Origin: Atherinomorus stipes
Taxonomy: Eukaryota; Chordata; Actinopteri; Atheriniformes; Atherinidae
Reading direction: 5' to 3'
NCBI GenBank assembly: GCA_023101725.1
Contig: JALJCO010003059.1
Coordinates: 1-64,000 of the forward strand
Length of the DNA stretch: 64,000 nt
A program made the position numbers and the translations under genes. Below the pieces are notes generated by a model. The model had not been told where the DNA came from and made no database searches. It saw nothing but the letters and a program-made list of their open reading frames with translations. Below, in pieces: positions 20,616 to 32,589 of the stretch (within the stretch, counting starts at the first letter, position 1; each line of letters starts with the position of its first letter).

Positions 20616-21700
20616 TTACCTGTTGAATTGACCGTCAATCACTCTTACTACGGTAATAAGAGTAAATGACGGGCCAATAGACAAATGAAAAATGTAAGGA
20701 ATGCAGACATGACTGGTGGATGTATTTTCTGCCCAACTACTTTCCAGCTGATTTGTAATAATATTTATATATTTAAAGTATTTAATTAATCATAGTGTAA
20801 GGGGCACTGAACCAAATGTCATCAAATATTGCAAAAATTGTTTAAGGAAACATCTATAATGCCTCTAAATAAAGAGAAGGATCAGTTTCAATCTGAGTTT
20901 TTAAGAGGAGGCTGGTGAAGGGGCGAGCTGAGAGATGAAATGTTCGCACATGATCCATGCAAGACAGCAGCCATGTGGCTTTGCTCTCCCCATGGTCCCA
21001 ATTGTAATTTCTTTTTTCCAAATTGACTGCCTGGCTTTGTGCCTGCCATGTACACAGTCTATAAATGGACTGCCTGCCAAATAATAACAGTTTGAAAGAG
21101 AAGTCACTGGGTTTTGCCTGCATCAATTAAAGGTCCATTTTCTTTCCGCTAAAGATGGATTCAGAGCCTTCTGTTCACCTCCTACATGATTTACATGTGT
21201 AATTTGGTCCATTTCCAGGGCTGCTTTTCCAGAGATGCGTCCCTTGATGCAGCAAACAGAGCATGACCAACGGACTTGCAGGGGCAGAGGTGAGCAGTAC
21301 AGCTGACATGTGACCAAAGTAGCAAAGAAGAAGAGGCCACACTGTATTTAATGGCTGCACAGACCACTGCATTGCCTCTTTCTATGTCTCATTCTGAGAA
21401 CGTACATTATAACATAATGATCTCCTCCATTGTCACCATGTTTGCTGTTGTCTGAAACTGACATCGGAACTTGGAGGTGAACTCCGACCTCTCCATTGCC
21501 CTCTGGTGGAGGTATCTGCTAATAACCATGTCATTATAAAAGAGTGCATTAACATTTGAAACATATGTACCTAGTTATGTACATAAAGGTAGCATGAATT
21601 AACCTTGACACACCTTACTTTGGTTCTGTTCAGACAGCACAAATATTGTCTAAATCCGATTTTTTTCCCCCTGAAGTGACTCAGGTGAGATTCTTTCATG
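20616..21700. other. Unique sequence, candidate conserved non-coding region
   Basis: 20870-21390 is non-repetitive with balanced base composition and motifs such as CAATTGTAATTTC and CAAATTGACTGCC. No exon structure evident. Conservation untested. Confidence 0.3.
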
Positions 21701-21706
21701 ACAATA

Positions 21707-21782
21707 GGGGATTATCACGCTTACCGGAAGTTGCCGGCTTTTGACACTTCCTCTTCCGGGCCATATAAGTGCTGCCGTTTTT
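21707..21782. mobile_element. Solo end of the R9 foldback element
   Basis: GGGGATTATCACGCTTACCG and ACACTTCCTCTTCCGGGCCA match (reverse complement) the right end of 61007-62134. The match stops abruptly at about 21777 where low-complexity sequence begins. Confidence 0.75.
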
Positions 21783-22605
21783 TTTTATTTTATAATTTTA
21801 AAAATGGAAAAATTTAAAAAAAATTAAATTTTTATTATTAGGGAGAAGGGAAACTGGGTGAAAAGGTGGGTCAAAGCGGGAGATAATCCGCGGGGAGGGG
21901 GGGCGGAATATAATAAAAAACAAGATTGTTGGTCCCCGGGGGGGGGGCAGCACGGGGACTTCAGGGGGTGCTAGAATTAGTGAGAAGTGGTTTATATATG
22001 TGATAAAAATGGTGCGTCATAAAAAAAAAAGCATTAGAAAATTGGGTGTGTACCTCCCCGGTGCAGGGGAGGAGGGGGGGGGGGCGAGAAGGGAGGGGGG
22101 TTAGGTGGGTGGAGTGTGTGCATTCAACAAGATGGAGAAAGGAACTGGGTGGGGGAGGGTAATATGATAACGGAACAGGACAGTGTAGGGGGCGGAACAA
22201 AATAGGGTTGTTTATTATAAAGTAGGGTTTCTCTCCTTGACGGAGGTGGATTGGAAATTTAATTTTACTTTAGCGCAGGATTAAATTTAGGAAGGAAAAA
22301 AGGGTGGTAGTGGGAGTTAAATAGATAAAAAGGAAGAGGGGGTAGTGGGGGGAGAAGGGAGAAAGGGGGGGGTAGAAGGGGAGGAGTGAAGGGTGGGGGC
22401 AAAAAAAAAAGAGGTAAAGTGGGTTGTCTTGGGACAGTCAGTGTGGGGGGGGGGGGGGAGAAAGGTTGGGAGGTGGGGTGGAAAAAAATAGGGGGGGGGG
22501 TGAGTGGATGGGGGGAGGGGGGGGGGCGGAAAGGGGTGAGGGTAGATAGTGTCACCGCCGCGGAGTTATAGCGATTAGAAATGGGGGGGGTAGGGAGGGG
22601 TGGGG
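21783..22605. repeat. G-rich low-complexity patch
   Basis: Over 800 bp of G-homopolymer-rich, strand-asymmetric sequence (for example a G run at 22445-22458) with no repeat partner, abutting a clean transposon end. Sequence quality is suspect. The proline-rich minus-strand frames are composition artefacts. Confidence 0.7.
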
Positions 22606-22776
22606 AGTATTAATATCATCAGGCCACGCAGCAAATTCAAGTGTGAAAAGTTTCAGTCTTGATTCAAACACAATTATTTCTGTTATGGTGAACAGTTATG
22701 GCTGTGTTGGTATAATATCATAGGGTAGAAAGATTAAACACTTGGATTGTTGTTTAAATATCCAGGTATAGTGTCA
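22606..22776. other. Unique sequence
   Basis: Normal composition resumes here. Nothing recognised. Confidence 0.4.
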
Positions 22777-23523
22777 TTGGTCCTTGAGTGAGTTCATTTG
22801 AATATTTCCCATCATGCTTTGTGGCACTGCTTGATCCGTTCTGCACCATGAGTTAAGTGTATACCTGTATGTAATCCCTTGACTTTCACCCATTGTGAAC
22901 TTTTTTTTTTTTTTTTTTGTTAATCTTTTTTATTGGATTTTTGTCCACTCAAAACAAAACACAGCATTACAGAGTATCCAGGTTGGGTTGCAGACAGATA
23001 AAATAGGTGTCAACATATACTACATGTTTGTAACAGGTAACTAACCCTAAGCCAGAACGGCATCTAAGAATAAACAGTTAAACCACTATTCCTTCCCACC
23101 CACTACTTGAGGCTGAAAAGACAAACAAACAAACAAACAAACACACAAAAAATAAATAAATAAAATAAATGAAAATGACAGAGTGAACTTTTTTACACTT
23201 TAAAAAGCTGGAACGTTAAAGAGTGGAATTGTTTTAGATAAAATAAGTCTTTTGACACCCCTTAAGATCTATTCTAAAATAATATTCTGAATATTGCAGT
23301 AGCCCAGAAATTGTTTGGACATCTCAGGCTGGAGAACATGGTCTGAAAGTCCTGATATGTCAGAGAGATACACAAATGAAATTTTGTATTGCATGTCACA
23401 GTTATCAGATGGGGATGGACTTATGGGATTTCATGGACATTTAAGTCACAGTGAAAAAAACAATAGAGGGTGCTGCAAGGCATGATGGGAAATATGTAAA
23501 TAAGCCCATCTACCAGGAACCAA
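22777..23523. mobile_element. TIR element with ATATTTCCCATCATGC ends
   Basis: Left end TTGGTCCTTGAG, then ATATTTCCCATCATGCTTTG. Right end CAAGGCATGATGGGAAATAT then CCAGGAACCAA. Inverted, imperfect arms of about 50 bp. No transposase. It carries a retroposon insertion at 22901-23182. TSD not resolved. Confidence 0.6.
22901..23182 (-). mobile_element. 5'-truncated poly(A) retroposon (minus strand)
   Basis: Begins (plus strand) with 18 T, the complement of a poly(A) tail, with AATAAA on the minus strand at 22929-22934 at the usual distance. TSD GTGAACTTTTTT starts at 22895 and recurs at 23183. Likely an L1-like LINE 3' UTR. No coding part remains, so a processed transcript is possible. Confidence 0.8.
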
Positions 23524-23875
23524 CAACAGCAATCGCAACAATATCAACTTAAAAAGATTATATTTAGTTGCAGCCTAGTGGCTAAATAGTTTGCTGTCCT
23601 CCTAACTCTGTCTTTTTTGTTATTTTGTTATGCAGCGTGTTATTTGCTCTGATGAAAAAGAATGCATTTATTCAAATGTGGAACAATTATTAAAATAACT
23701 TTGCTTTACATGAATTTGAGTTTCACCCTTAAAATCTCTGTGATTGGCCCGCAGCTCACTGGCACATTTTCACTTTGATCCAGCACCCCATAGAAAATAA
23801 GTTGAGAACCTTGAACAAACAGGCAGTTTCACTTTTTTCAGTGAGCATTATCACCACCTATCTTGACCAATAATA

Positions 23876-24022
23876 GGAAGATGTGACACAAGGAAGGCTT
23901 AGCCAGGGTTTGAATCCCAGCCTCCCACATTATGTAGATCCATGCACACTAACCAGTCAGCCAGATATATCTCTGTGGCCAAGTAGCCTGGGTGCACGAT
24001 CACTTGGAGGTATACTTACGAG
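23876..24022 (-). mobile_element. tRNA-derived SINE, family B, copy 3
   Basis: Minus strand: ACCTCCAAGTGATCGTGCAC, CAGGCTACTTGGCCAC, TGGCTGACTGGTTAGTGTGC, then GGGATTCAAACCC. Same order as the other copies. Confidence 0.75.
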
Positions 24023-24029
24023 GTGAACA

Positions 24030-25007
24030 AACATAATTAAATTGTGTTCAGTTTTTCATTTGAAACCTTTTAAGTCAACATGATTATACAGTATCTAGCA
24101 CATGCAACATTTTCTCTAAACATGTAAAATAAACATGATGAATGCATGTTTACTGAGGGAATGTAAAGTAACGTTGTAAATGGACTAAATTTGTTATAAT
24201 AAGTCCAAAGACCTGGAATTCCCTTTTTTTCATGTGTGTTGAGTCAGGAAAAAAGACTGAAATGATCTCTCTGCCCCCTCGGCTCAACTCTGCCTTCTAC
24301 ATTTGCAGCTCACCATTCCCCACATACTTGACTTTTATCCACTGACACCACTTATGAGGTCAAACTCCATGAACAAATCTTACAGTTAATTCAAGGCCCC
24401 TGTAAGGTTAACAATGTGAAATATGGTAAGAAATGCTCTTCATTCACCCTCTTTGTTACAATTATTTTTAGACATTTTTTGTGATGTACGTCCTGCTCAC
24501 TTTTCAGTAGCATGGCCACCTCATTCCAAGGCCGACATAAAAATATTTATAACAGGAGATTAGCAGCATTCTGTTTGCATGACACTGCAGACAGTCTGAA
24601 AAATGATCTGATCTGGAAATATGATTCACAATGAGGGAGATGTTTTTACAAGAAACACACTTAAAAATGACTGATGAGACACTGCCTCCTTCACCACCCC
24701 CATGTCTGATAGAGACCCACTCATTCTCCGTCCTTGACTTCTGCATAATGTAGTTGAGATGTAGGTAGGAGGCACATTTGGGTGTTGCATGATTAATGAA
24801 GTGGTTTTCCTTTAATCTTTAGACATCTCATTTCAGTGATAAATTCAGGATTGACAAACAAAAAGTTTGCCGAAGGGAAGATGAAACTAAGTCAGGGAAA
24901 CTTTATTCTTAAAAATAATCAATATGTTTCTATCAGATAACTTGGTGTTAACATTTGAAGTAATTGCAACTACTGCTGCAGCTTGTATTCCCATATTTCT
25001 TTCACAT
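24030..25007. other. Unique sequence, candidate conserved non-coding region
   Basis: 24490-24760 shows balanced composition and no repeat partner. No splice-bounded open frame found. Confidence 0.3.
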
Positions 25008-25010
25008 TTA

Positions 25011-25612
25011 AGGCCCTTTCAGATAGAACGCGGCAAGCGCAGCGCCGCGGCGGCAAACCCATTCATTGTGTATGTGGTACCGCCACGGCAGCGCGCACCG
25101 CGATGCCGCGGAGCTCCGCGGCGCGCAAGATGGGCGCATGCCGCGGCGGCAGCGCTGACGCCGCTGCGCTCGAATTGAAAATGTTTCAATTCGGGCGCTG
25201 CGCGCTGTGACGACATCCTAGCGCGTCCAATAGGAGAGGCCAGTTCAGGGGGAAAAAGTGGTCCTTGTTCAGCCTGAAGTAAACCTGGAAGCGGTCTGAG
25301 TGAAAGAATGCAGCTCGCGGACGAGCCTGAATTCCCCCACGTTCTGCCTTGTTACCAGGATCAGGTGGACCCCCACCCTTTTATCTGCTGCTGATCTCTT
25401 CCTCCTCCTCTGGAGCAAAGCTCTTTGCTGCGACCATGAGATGTACATCTCTCACAACGAAGCGTGCCGGGTAGAAAACACTTCCTGGTCTGTCGCTTGG
25501 CAACGCGTGCCTGACGTGCTCGCTGCCGCTGTGCTCTTTCGCCGACTCTGCGCCAGGTGCGCCCTACCCCGCGGCGCGCGCCGCAAAAAACGCATCCTAT
25601 CTGAAAGGGCCT
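25011..25612. mobile_element. Harbinger-like MITE, tandem copy 1
   Basis: TTA at 25008-25010 and 25613-25615. Termini AGGCCCTTTCAGATAG on both ends. Colinear with 25616-26208 and with the 5' and middle parts of 8097-8822 (for example CCAATAGGAGAGGCCAGTTC, CATCTCTCACAACGAAGCGT). The outer 160 bp is very GC-rich with CGCGG repeats. Non-coding. Open frames through it are composition shadows. Confidence 0.9.
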
Positions 25613-25615
25613 TTA

Positions 25616-26208
25616 AGGCCCTTTCAGATAGAACGCGGCAAGCGCAAGAGGACGGCGGCAAACCCATTCATTGTGTATGTGGTACCGCCGCGGCAGCGCG
25701 TTCCGCCATGCCGCGGAGCACCGCGGCGCGCAAGGTGGGCGCATGCCGCCGCGGTGGCGCTGACGCCGCTGCGCTCGAATTGAACATTTTTCAATTCGGG
25801 CGCAGCGCGCTGTGACGACATCCTAGCGCGTCCAATAGGAGAGGCCAGTTCAGGGAAAAAAAAAGTGGTCATTGTTCAGCCTGAAGTAAACCTGGAAACG
25901 GTCTGTGTGAAAGAATGCAGCTCCCGGACGAGCCTGAGCTCCCCACGTTCTGCCTTGTTATCAGGATCAGGTGGACCCCCACCCTTTTATCTGCTGCTGA
26001 TCTCCTCCTCCTCCCTTGGAGCAAAGCTCTTTGCTGCGACCATGAGATGTACATCTCTCACAACGAAGCGTGCCGGGGAGAAAACACTTCCTGGTCTGTC
26101 GCTTAGCAACGCGTGCCTGACGTGTTTGCTGCCGCCGGGTCTGCCGCCGAGTCTGCGCCCTACCCCGCGGTGAACTCGGCGAAAAACGCGTTCTATCTGA
26201 AAGGGCCT
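25616..26208. mobile_element. Harbinger-like MITE, tandem copy 2
   Basis: TTA at 25613-25615 (shared with copy 1) and 26209-26211. Same orientation as copy 1 and about 90 percent similar by eye. Right end GCGTTCTATCTGAAAGGGCC T. The head-to-tail pair is joined by exactly one TTA. Confidence 0.9.
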
Positions 26209-26294
26209 TTAGGGCTGATAAGTACACACAAGATAAACTCGCTTTGTCAAAAAAAAATTCTAAGAAACATTTGAATTGTTAACTGTACTATTAA

Positions 26295-26792
26295 AGGGCC
26301 CATATTATGCATATTGACTTTTCCAAGTGCTTTAAATGGTCTTCTGGTGTGTTTTAACTTAGAAATAGACCAAAACCGCCCATAAAAACAACTTTGTAGT
26401 TATTGAGAGTCTTGACTTTTAAATTCATCTTTTTTTTTATGATTGGCCTGATTGGCATTTTATTCATACATTACTGGCTGGTCACTCCAGACTTGAACAC
26501 CGTCCAGTTCCATACCTGGTTAACTGGCACCGCTTCACTTCCTAGACTGAGACGGTCTCTCGCTTCAGAGACGACTCTGAGATCGTCTCAGAGATGAGAA
26601 ACAATCAAGCTGCTTGCTTGCTCAACAGCACAAGAGCGTAACGTACTCAGAGGTACAGTATGTTTGAGAGAGGAGCAAAAAAGGGGTGCGCACTGTAACT
26701 AAGGTTGGATTTTATCGAACCATGATTCCTACATTGCATTTAGATATCAAAGAATTGTTTAAGATGGGGAGAAAAGTGCATAATATGGCCCT
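26295..26792. mobile_element. TTAA-type MITE, 498 bp (R10)
   Basis: Left TTAA at 26291-26294, right TGAA at 26793-26796 (one change). TIRs AGGGCCCATATTATGCA and TGCATAATATGGCCCT. A common fish family in memory. Non-coding. Confidence 0.8.
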
Positions 26793-26799
26793 TGAATGT

Positions 26800-28185
26800 T
26801 TGGTGCAATGGGAGCAGAAAAAGCACAAGATTAATGGATAATTTTATGAAACATAACTGAAAAAAATCCCCTTTTTTAATATGCAATTGTAGATTTGGAA
26901 CTATAAGTTACATTTACGTTGATATGGTGTCACATAATAATGACGTCATCAAAGTCGCCACAGTAAAAATGTCTGTAAATAAGGATGAATCACCACAAAA
27001 AAGCCGCTTGGAGCTCACAGGGGGGTCCGACTAATGTTTCTCATCAAAATATTGGTAAAATGAAGGATTCTGTGGCAGATAATGCCTTATTTAGAGGCTG
27101 CGTGAGGTTGCCCCATCACTTTCATTATATTTGACATATGCTGATCTCCAGTGGATCTAAATATCTCCTAAAGGAATTCAAGTTGCACCAAAACTGTCTG
27201 GGTGAGTAAATGAATGTATTTCGAGGAAATAGGTCTAGATGAAAAAAAGAACTTCCCCTAAGTGAAACGGCATGTTTTTATAAAAGGTCTTCAGCTGCCT
27301 TTAACATTATGGTGTGAACTGAAACTCTCAGGCCACCGTAGAGTAACTGTGAAAATGTGCTGGTTCACAGATAATCCCACCTGTCTGAAGGATGTCATCA
27401 GGAGCTCTACAGCAGCTTGTAAGCGAGATCAGGGTTGTTCGGCAACATTTATGATTTAAAGGGTTTTAGGTCTTTCTTTGATCTTTTCTCATGCAGCTTT
27501 GTGCCACTTGCACCTCTCAGCACTAAATTCAGCAGCTGTATGAACTTTCTGTGACAGTTGCTGCACTTACTGCAGAATTTTAAAGGTGAAATTACAGAAA
27601 ATGAGATGATGAGGATTAAATGATTTATGTACTGGTCTGATGCAATCTTGTTGATGTCGTCAGGTATGGATGCCTGTCAACTTTGAAATTCCCTATAAGC
27701 TGCTGCTGTGAAAATGAATGTCAGGATGTCAACACAATCTCCTCTTGGCATCTTACTGTCAGATTTTTGATGGCCCTGTCAAGTCAGCTTGTCAATCTTT
27801 TCTCTCATTAGTGAAATTCCAACATTCCTTGTAACAGCGACATTGTCCAGTCTATTGTAACTGTCAGGCTGAAAACACTGTAGTGACTGGCTCTCTTGGT
27901 GTTGACATCACTGACAATAAGGACTGATTGTAGCTCAGTGCAGCCAGAAAAGCCCACCTGGCACGTGCATTTTCAAAGACATTATTTGCGTTGCTCGCAG
28001 GTGTGCACAGAGGAAGAGAAAAACTAGGTAGCTTGAAGAATGGAGAAAAAAAAAACAGCATTTTGTCCTGGTCATACATAATAATTGTAAAGTTTTCAGG
28101 AAGTTTTAAGGTGAACAGGTGAACATTTCTTTGTGGTCAAAGAAATTTAAGGTTTAATGGCTTCTAGGAATCATCTCTCTAGTGC
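26800..28185. other. Mostly unique non-coding sequence
   Basis: No transposon ends and no protein-like frames recognised in 1.4 kb. Confidence 0.4.
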
Positions 28186-28189
28186 AGCG

Positions 28190-28365
28190 CCGGCATCCTG
28201 CAGGTATTAGGAGTTGCCCTGCAACAACACACCTGACTCGTACTGTACTTAATTAGTAGACATCAAGCTCTGAACAAGTCTGCTAATTACTCACTGATCT
28301 GTGTCAGGTGTGTTGCAGCAGGGAGACTTCTTATACCTGCAGGATGGTGACCTGTCTAGCTTTGC
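28190..28365. mobile_element. R3 inverted-repeat element
   Basis: CATCCTGCAGGTATTAGGAG, CAACACACCTGACTCGTAC on the left and GTGTCAGGTGTGTTGCAGCA, TATACCTGCAGGATGG on the right form imperfect arms. Confidence 0.65.
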
Positions 28366-28675
28366 AGTGGGTCCAGCTGAGGTAGCTGAACATACTTTCA
28401 CAAAAGAAAACTAAATGATCAGACAGCAGGCAGGGAATAAAAGCTGTTTCGATGAAGCAGCGATATTTTCCAGGCAGCTCTTGTAATGACATGAACCAGG
28501 AACCTACCAGAAAGAGTCCAATGCCTTATCCAATCCAATCTACACATTTATACAAAAGGAATGAGACTGTACTGCAACCACATTGCTTTAAAAACCTCCA
28601 CATACGAATGGGTACCAAGGCTGGAAGAAAGACCTCATCACAGCTGGTGTTTTTCATATTTATCTTTCTATTATG

Positions 28676-28725
28676 ACAGTTTCCTTCGGGGGATGAATAA
28701 AGTATTTTCATTTCATTTTTAAACG
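28676..28725 (+). mobile_element. LINE 3' end
   Basis: CAGTTTCCTTCGGGGGATGA then ATAAAGTATTTTCATTTCAT: the TTTCCCxxGGGGGATxAATAAAGTA signature of many fish CR1/L2-like LINEs, with a short repeated tail. The 5' limit is unclear. Confidence 0.6.
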
Positions 28726-28770
28726 TTGTCTCATGGAACAAATATGATCGCAGACAATTTATATAATATT

Positions 28771-28935
28771 AAAGGGATATTCTTTTTTTGAGTGGATTTA
28801 CGTGAAATACTTCTGTCTGCTCTTTACGGTAATCTGCACACTCAGTTTGGAGAATCAGAGGAGGTTTCTGACAAACTAATAGCCTAACTTCTTTTTCAGA
28901 AACTGGCCAGCAGAAAAGTTGTCTTTTCCATTTAA
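28771..28935. mobile_element. Possible single TTAA-type MITE end
   Basis: TTAAAGGGATATTCTTTTTT begins here. No matching right end recognised before the next R3 element. Confidence 0.3.
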
Positions 28936-28939
28936 AACA

Positions 28940-29160
28940 GGGGGGCCAAGTCTGGTCCTCCCTCCACGTTTAGATGTCTCCCTTCTCCAACACACCTGAA
29001 TCATTTGAATAACTTGTTAACAGGCCTCTGCAGAGCTGAATGACATGTGCATGAGGGTGTTCAAGGGGGATGGAGAAGTGATGCGTAAAAGTTGCAGGAT
29101 AGTGGCTCTCGAGGACCAGACTTGGCCACCCTTCTGACCCCCCCCCCCCCCCCCCAGTTC
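28940..29160. mobile_element. R3 inverted-repeat element, best-preserved copy, plus C-run
   Basis: GGCCAAGTCTGGTCCTC at the left and GAGGACCAGACTTGGCC at the right are near-perfect 17-bp TIRs. Internal CTCCAACACACCTGAATCAT. A run of about 16 C follows at 29140-29155. Confidence 0.75.
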
Positions 29161-29179
29161 CCAGCAGTTCAAATCAGGA

Positions 29180-29335
29180 GATTTAGGGCCAATTCCAATT
29201 CCTATCTTAACCCTCAATCTTAACCCTCAAGCTCAACCCTCAAGGCACCGTAACCCTCAAACCAAGTATTAAGATCTATTTTGTGACGTGGAAATGGGAC
29301 ACCCCTTAAATGCAGATACATCTTCAAACTGGGGG
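29180..29335. mobile_element. End of the R11 TIR family
   Basis: AGGGCCAATTCCAATTCC and repeated AACCCTCAA words, then GGGACACCCCTTAAATGC, which also occurs (GGGACACCCCTTGCTGC) at 44419 in the large foldback element. One end only. Confidence 0.55.
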
Positions 29336-29582
29336 GGCAGCATTATGCCAAAGCAGTGTTCAGGCTGTCAATTCAGGAGAAGAAAAAGAAGAAGCATTTA
29401 CTTTATTCACATTTATCTGCACTGTTAACCCTGCCTGTTTAATCTTAAGCCACAAACACAGCTATCATTGATGGGTCCATCAGGTCCATGTTATCAAACA
29501 AATGGTCTGTATAACACCACCATGGACATATTCAGCTGTCACCGCATACCACAGCTTATTGATAAGTGAACACCAGCTATAT

Positions 29583-29595
29583 AAAATATATTTAT

Positions 29596-29643
<48 letters not shown>

Positions 29644-29645
29644 AA
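29583..29645. repeat. (TA)n microsatellite
   Basis: About 55 bp of almost pure TA alternation. Confidence 0.95.
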
Positions 29646-30500
29646 AGTAGCTATATCTATTTTTTTATTCAAACTTTGTTTTTTACACAGGTACAGTCTT
29701 GCTCACCATCATTAGCACCCTTCATGTTTTGCATAACTGAGTGAATATCTTCAGAAATAAATGGAAAAGTACCAAATTTACATTAGCAGGATCTTTCAAT
29801 TGGAGGTCTAAAGTAATTTAACAAAGAAAAGAATATTTAAAACTGGAGTATCAGCTTTTATTTGATAAAGTGATGCCTTAAAAGGCACACAGAAGTAGGT
29901 GGGCCAACACATAGACATCCTACTGTAAATAAACACTAGATCCAACATGACAGCATTTCAAACGTCCTCACAGGCGGCCATCTTGCCACAGTCGGTTGCA
30001 GTACATCTCTGACATTACAACAAGCCAAAACAAAATGTTTGAAAATCAGTAGAAGTACATGCACCATTAAAACAATGTAATGAGTGGACCAGCGGCCACC
30101 AGTATGGATGTTAACACCACTGGCCAGCAGCTCGAGCGTCATATCTAGTATTTATATATGATATCTATTAATTCACATACATGGCAGCTGCCATGTTTCT
30201 GCCACCATTTTTACTATGGTGTGTCTGAATGGACAAACAACTCTGTGAAGTGAGAACTCTTACCTTTAAAACTGCCGTACTGATTTTGTTTGATAGCAGC
30301 TAGAGCACTGTTTGAAATACACATTAATTACACATTAAAATGACCATAGAAGAAGACACATCTACACTGAAGTAGTTACCAGTCATTGCTCTATTTGAAC
30401 ACTCTGGATCCACTCACAGTTGAAAACGGGTTTATGTCTGGAAGAATTTTGATGTCTGACAGCCACCGTCCATCCACAAGAAATGACAACAGGATATCAG
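29646..30500. other. Unique non-coding stretch
   Basis: CAGGCGGCCATCTTGCCAC near 29971 and CAGCTGCCATGTTTC near 30185 resemble parts of repeats, but no ends recognised. No coding sequence. Confidence 0.35.
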
Positions 30501-30503
30501 TAA

Positions 30504-30870
30504 AGCCGTTTTCAGACTTGCATTGTGGAACATGAGCAGAAAAGTTCATCCGCTCTTTGAACACACTCGTCTTTTCAAACATGCCGCTTCGTTGCGGACT
30601 TATCGCGTCCTGGGTGCTTTCAGACATCAGGAAATGTTGTGGAAAAGTCAGCACAGCCCCGCTCTCCCTTCAACTCTGTCTGAAAAATTCCCTTGTGCAT
30701 TCAGCCAAAACGACGTGCTGCAACATTTCCACTCTTATGACATGGGGTCCAGCCGGTACATGTACGCGACATCTCCGAGGGAAAAGAGCGGATCGCATGT
30801 CCAAATGCAGGCGTTATAAAGGACAGAGTCCGCAATATTACCGCTTTCCAGTGCAAGTCTGAAAGGGGCT
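30504..30870. mobile_element. Harbinger-like MITE, 367 bp
   Basis: Perfect 3-bp TSD TAA at 30501-30503 and 30871-30873. TIRs AGCCGTTTTCAGACTTGCA and TGCAAGTCTGAAAGGGGCT. The TTTCAGA word is shared with the AGGCCCTTTCAGATAG family at 8097. Non-coding; frames inside are shadows. Confidence 0.82.
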
Positions 30871-30903
30871 TAATTCTCACACACTGTACCTTTAAGGCAT
30901 TAA

Positions 30904-31341
30904 AGGCAGAGTCTGGACTTCCTCCCTGTTTCTGTTTGTAAACAACACTGTTCAAACTGAGCGCCAGGCTCCCGTCGGGCTAATGGCCGCATCGTTCTTC
31001 AGCCTTTTTTCAGCTTCAAGCCTTTCCTTCAGAGCTCAGAAGCAGGTGAAAGCCAAACCAATATTAACCCCGTTTTCCAAAGTGCACTATCTTCAAGCTC
31101 TTACTGCGGAGTACTTCTTTTTCTTCGTTGCGTCCGCCATTTTTGTTTTTTGCTTTTTGTTTTTCTTTTGAGAGTTCGAGTGACTGGCGTCTGCTCCAAT
31201 CATGAGCTTATTCCCACATAGCGTCATGCCCATAGCTCTGTCATTGGCTGATGATATGAACAGAAATCTCCACCCAGAAACGTCCCGAATACATCAAAAC
31301 AAAGGGAAAAAGCTAGGAGGGAAACTCTGGGGACTATACCT
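30904..31341. mobile_element. R7 TTAA-type MITE, copy 2
   Basis: TTAA at 30900-30903 and 31342-31345. Termini AGGCAGAGTCTGGAC and ACTCTGGGGACTATACCT. Contains GTGAAAGCCAAACCAATATT, the intact counterpart of the site split by R9 at 61007. Confidence 0.85.
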
Positions 31342-31345
31342 TTAA

Positions 31346-32589
31346 GTGCAGCAACATTAGTACTGTTCTGGAGGATACCATGCCATACACATAAACAGCT
31401 TGGCATTTAAACAAGTCTTTACAGTCATGGTTGGGGGCATTTTCTTTCATACTTATCCATTATCCTTTCAAGCACCAGCAGAGTGGATGGAAAAAGCTTT
31501 AACTTCCATCTTCAGGTTCTTTCTGCAAATGTTGTTTGTGGCTGGAGTCTGTGCTATATGGACAGTGCTTCTCTGGGACAGTCACTCCAGCATTGTTTTT
31601 GATGCTTCGGGTTGTTACTATGCTGAAACATCAAGCATCACAAAAGCATGCATTATTAGCTACTATTGCTCTATCAGGCCACTACAAGAAAGAGCCATTT
31701 CCAAGCCAGCATGAGCTTGTACCCCAGGGCTTTCAGTTCCAAGACTATTACCTCTTTATATTTCAGTTGTGCAGCTGCTGGTCCTAAAGTATTGTCCTAA
31801 AATCTGCACACTCGATAATATGTCTCTGAAAGCATGAGTCTATCAGCTCTGAAACAGTTTCAGAGTGGGACAGAGCAGCAGTGAGAACCAGTCAAGGTAG
31901 AAAATGAAAATACTCAGGCAAACGTGCAACGTGATATAATTATACCATTATAAAATGTAATTAATTTGATCAATCCCAACAAACAACTTCACAGTAAACA
32001 ACAAAGTGCACTCAACTTTTTTCAGTAAACTGCAATTGGGTCATGACTCATGTAAATTTGGCATTGTTTGGTCGGCTTTGTGGATCGTACAGTTTGTTTG
32101 GAGCAGTGTGAACACACACTGACCACCTGGTGAGTTCAAAAACTACAGGTCTTCATGTACTTGCACATGAACCCTGATGTGATTCGCTTGTGGCGTGAAA
32201 GCAAATGGACCAGTCGGTGAACCAAAGAGAGGAAGTTACAGGACATGCCATAGCTCAACATGTTGGATATCTCACTGCTTCTCCTGCTGTTCATATTAGA
32301 CAGATTCTAGTGAAAACTGTGCCAGATTTCAACACTGAAGCAAAAACCAAAACCACAAGACTGAAAAAAACTTGTTTGTGCTTTGTTATTAACTTGCGGT
32401 GAACAATTCGTTCTCAGTACTGGCTAATGAATTAACCAATCAGAGGTCTCTTTGTGAAGCATAACACAACTACCTAGTGAGCAGTTGTTGTAACTGTGAT
32501 TGGGGGTTTAGTCTGCTTGAGGAAAGTGCAGTTTGAAAGAAAACCAAACCACACAAAGGTGTGACATTTTTCAGAATTCCCTGTTAGGG
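31346..32589. other. Unique non-coding stretch
   Basis: No TIRs, SINE boxes or protein-like frames recognised. Confidence 0.4.

Noticed and set aside
22265..22555. Proline-rich minus-strand frame, also 51184-51561
   Set aside because: Complement of G-runs in patches that look like sequence errors.
25300..25815. 171-codon open frame, and similar frames at 8437-8814 and 25624-26227
   Set aside because: They run across MITE termini and the TTA junction and are rich in Arg/Ala from CGCGG repeats. Equivalent frames are not kept between the three related copies.
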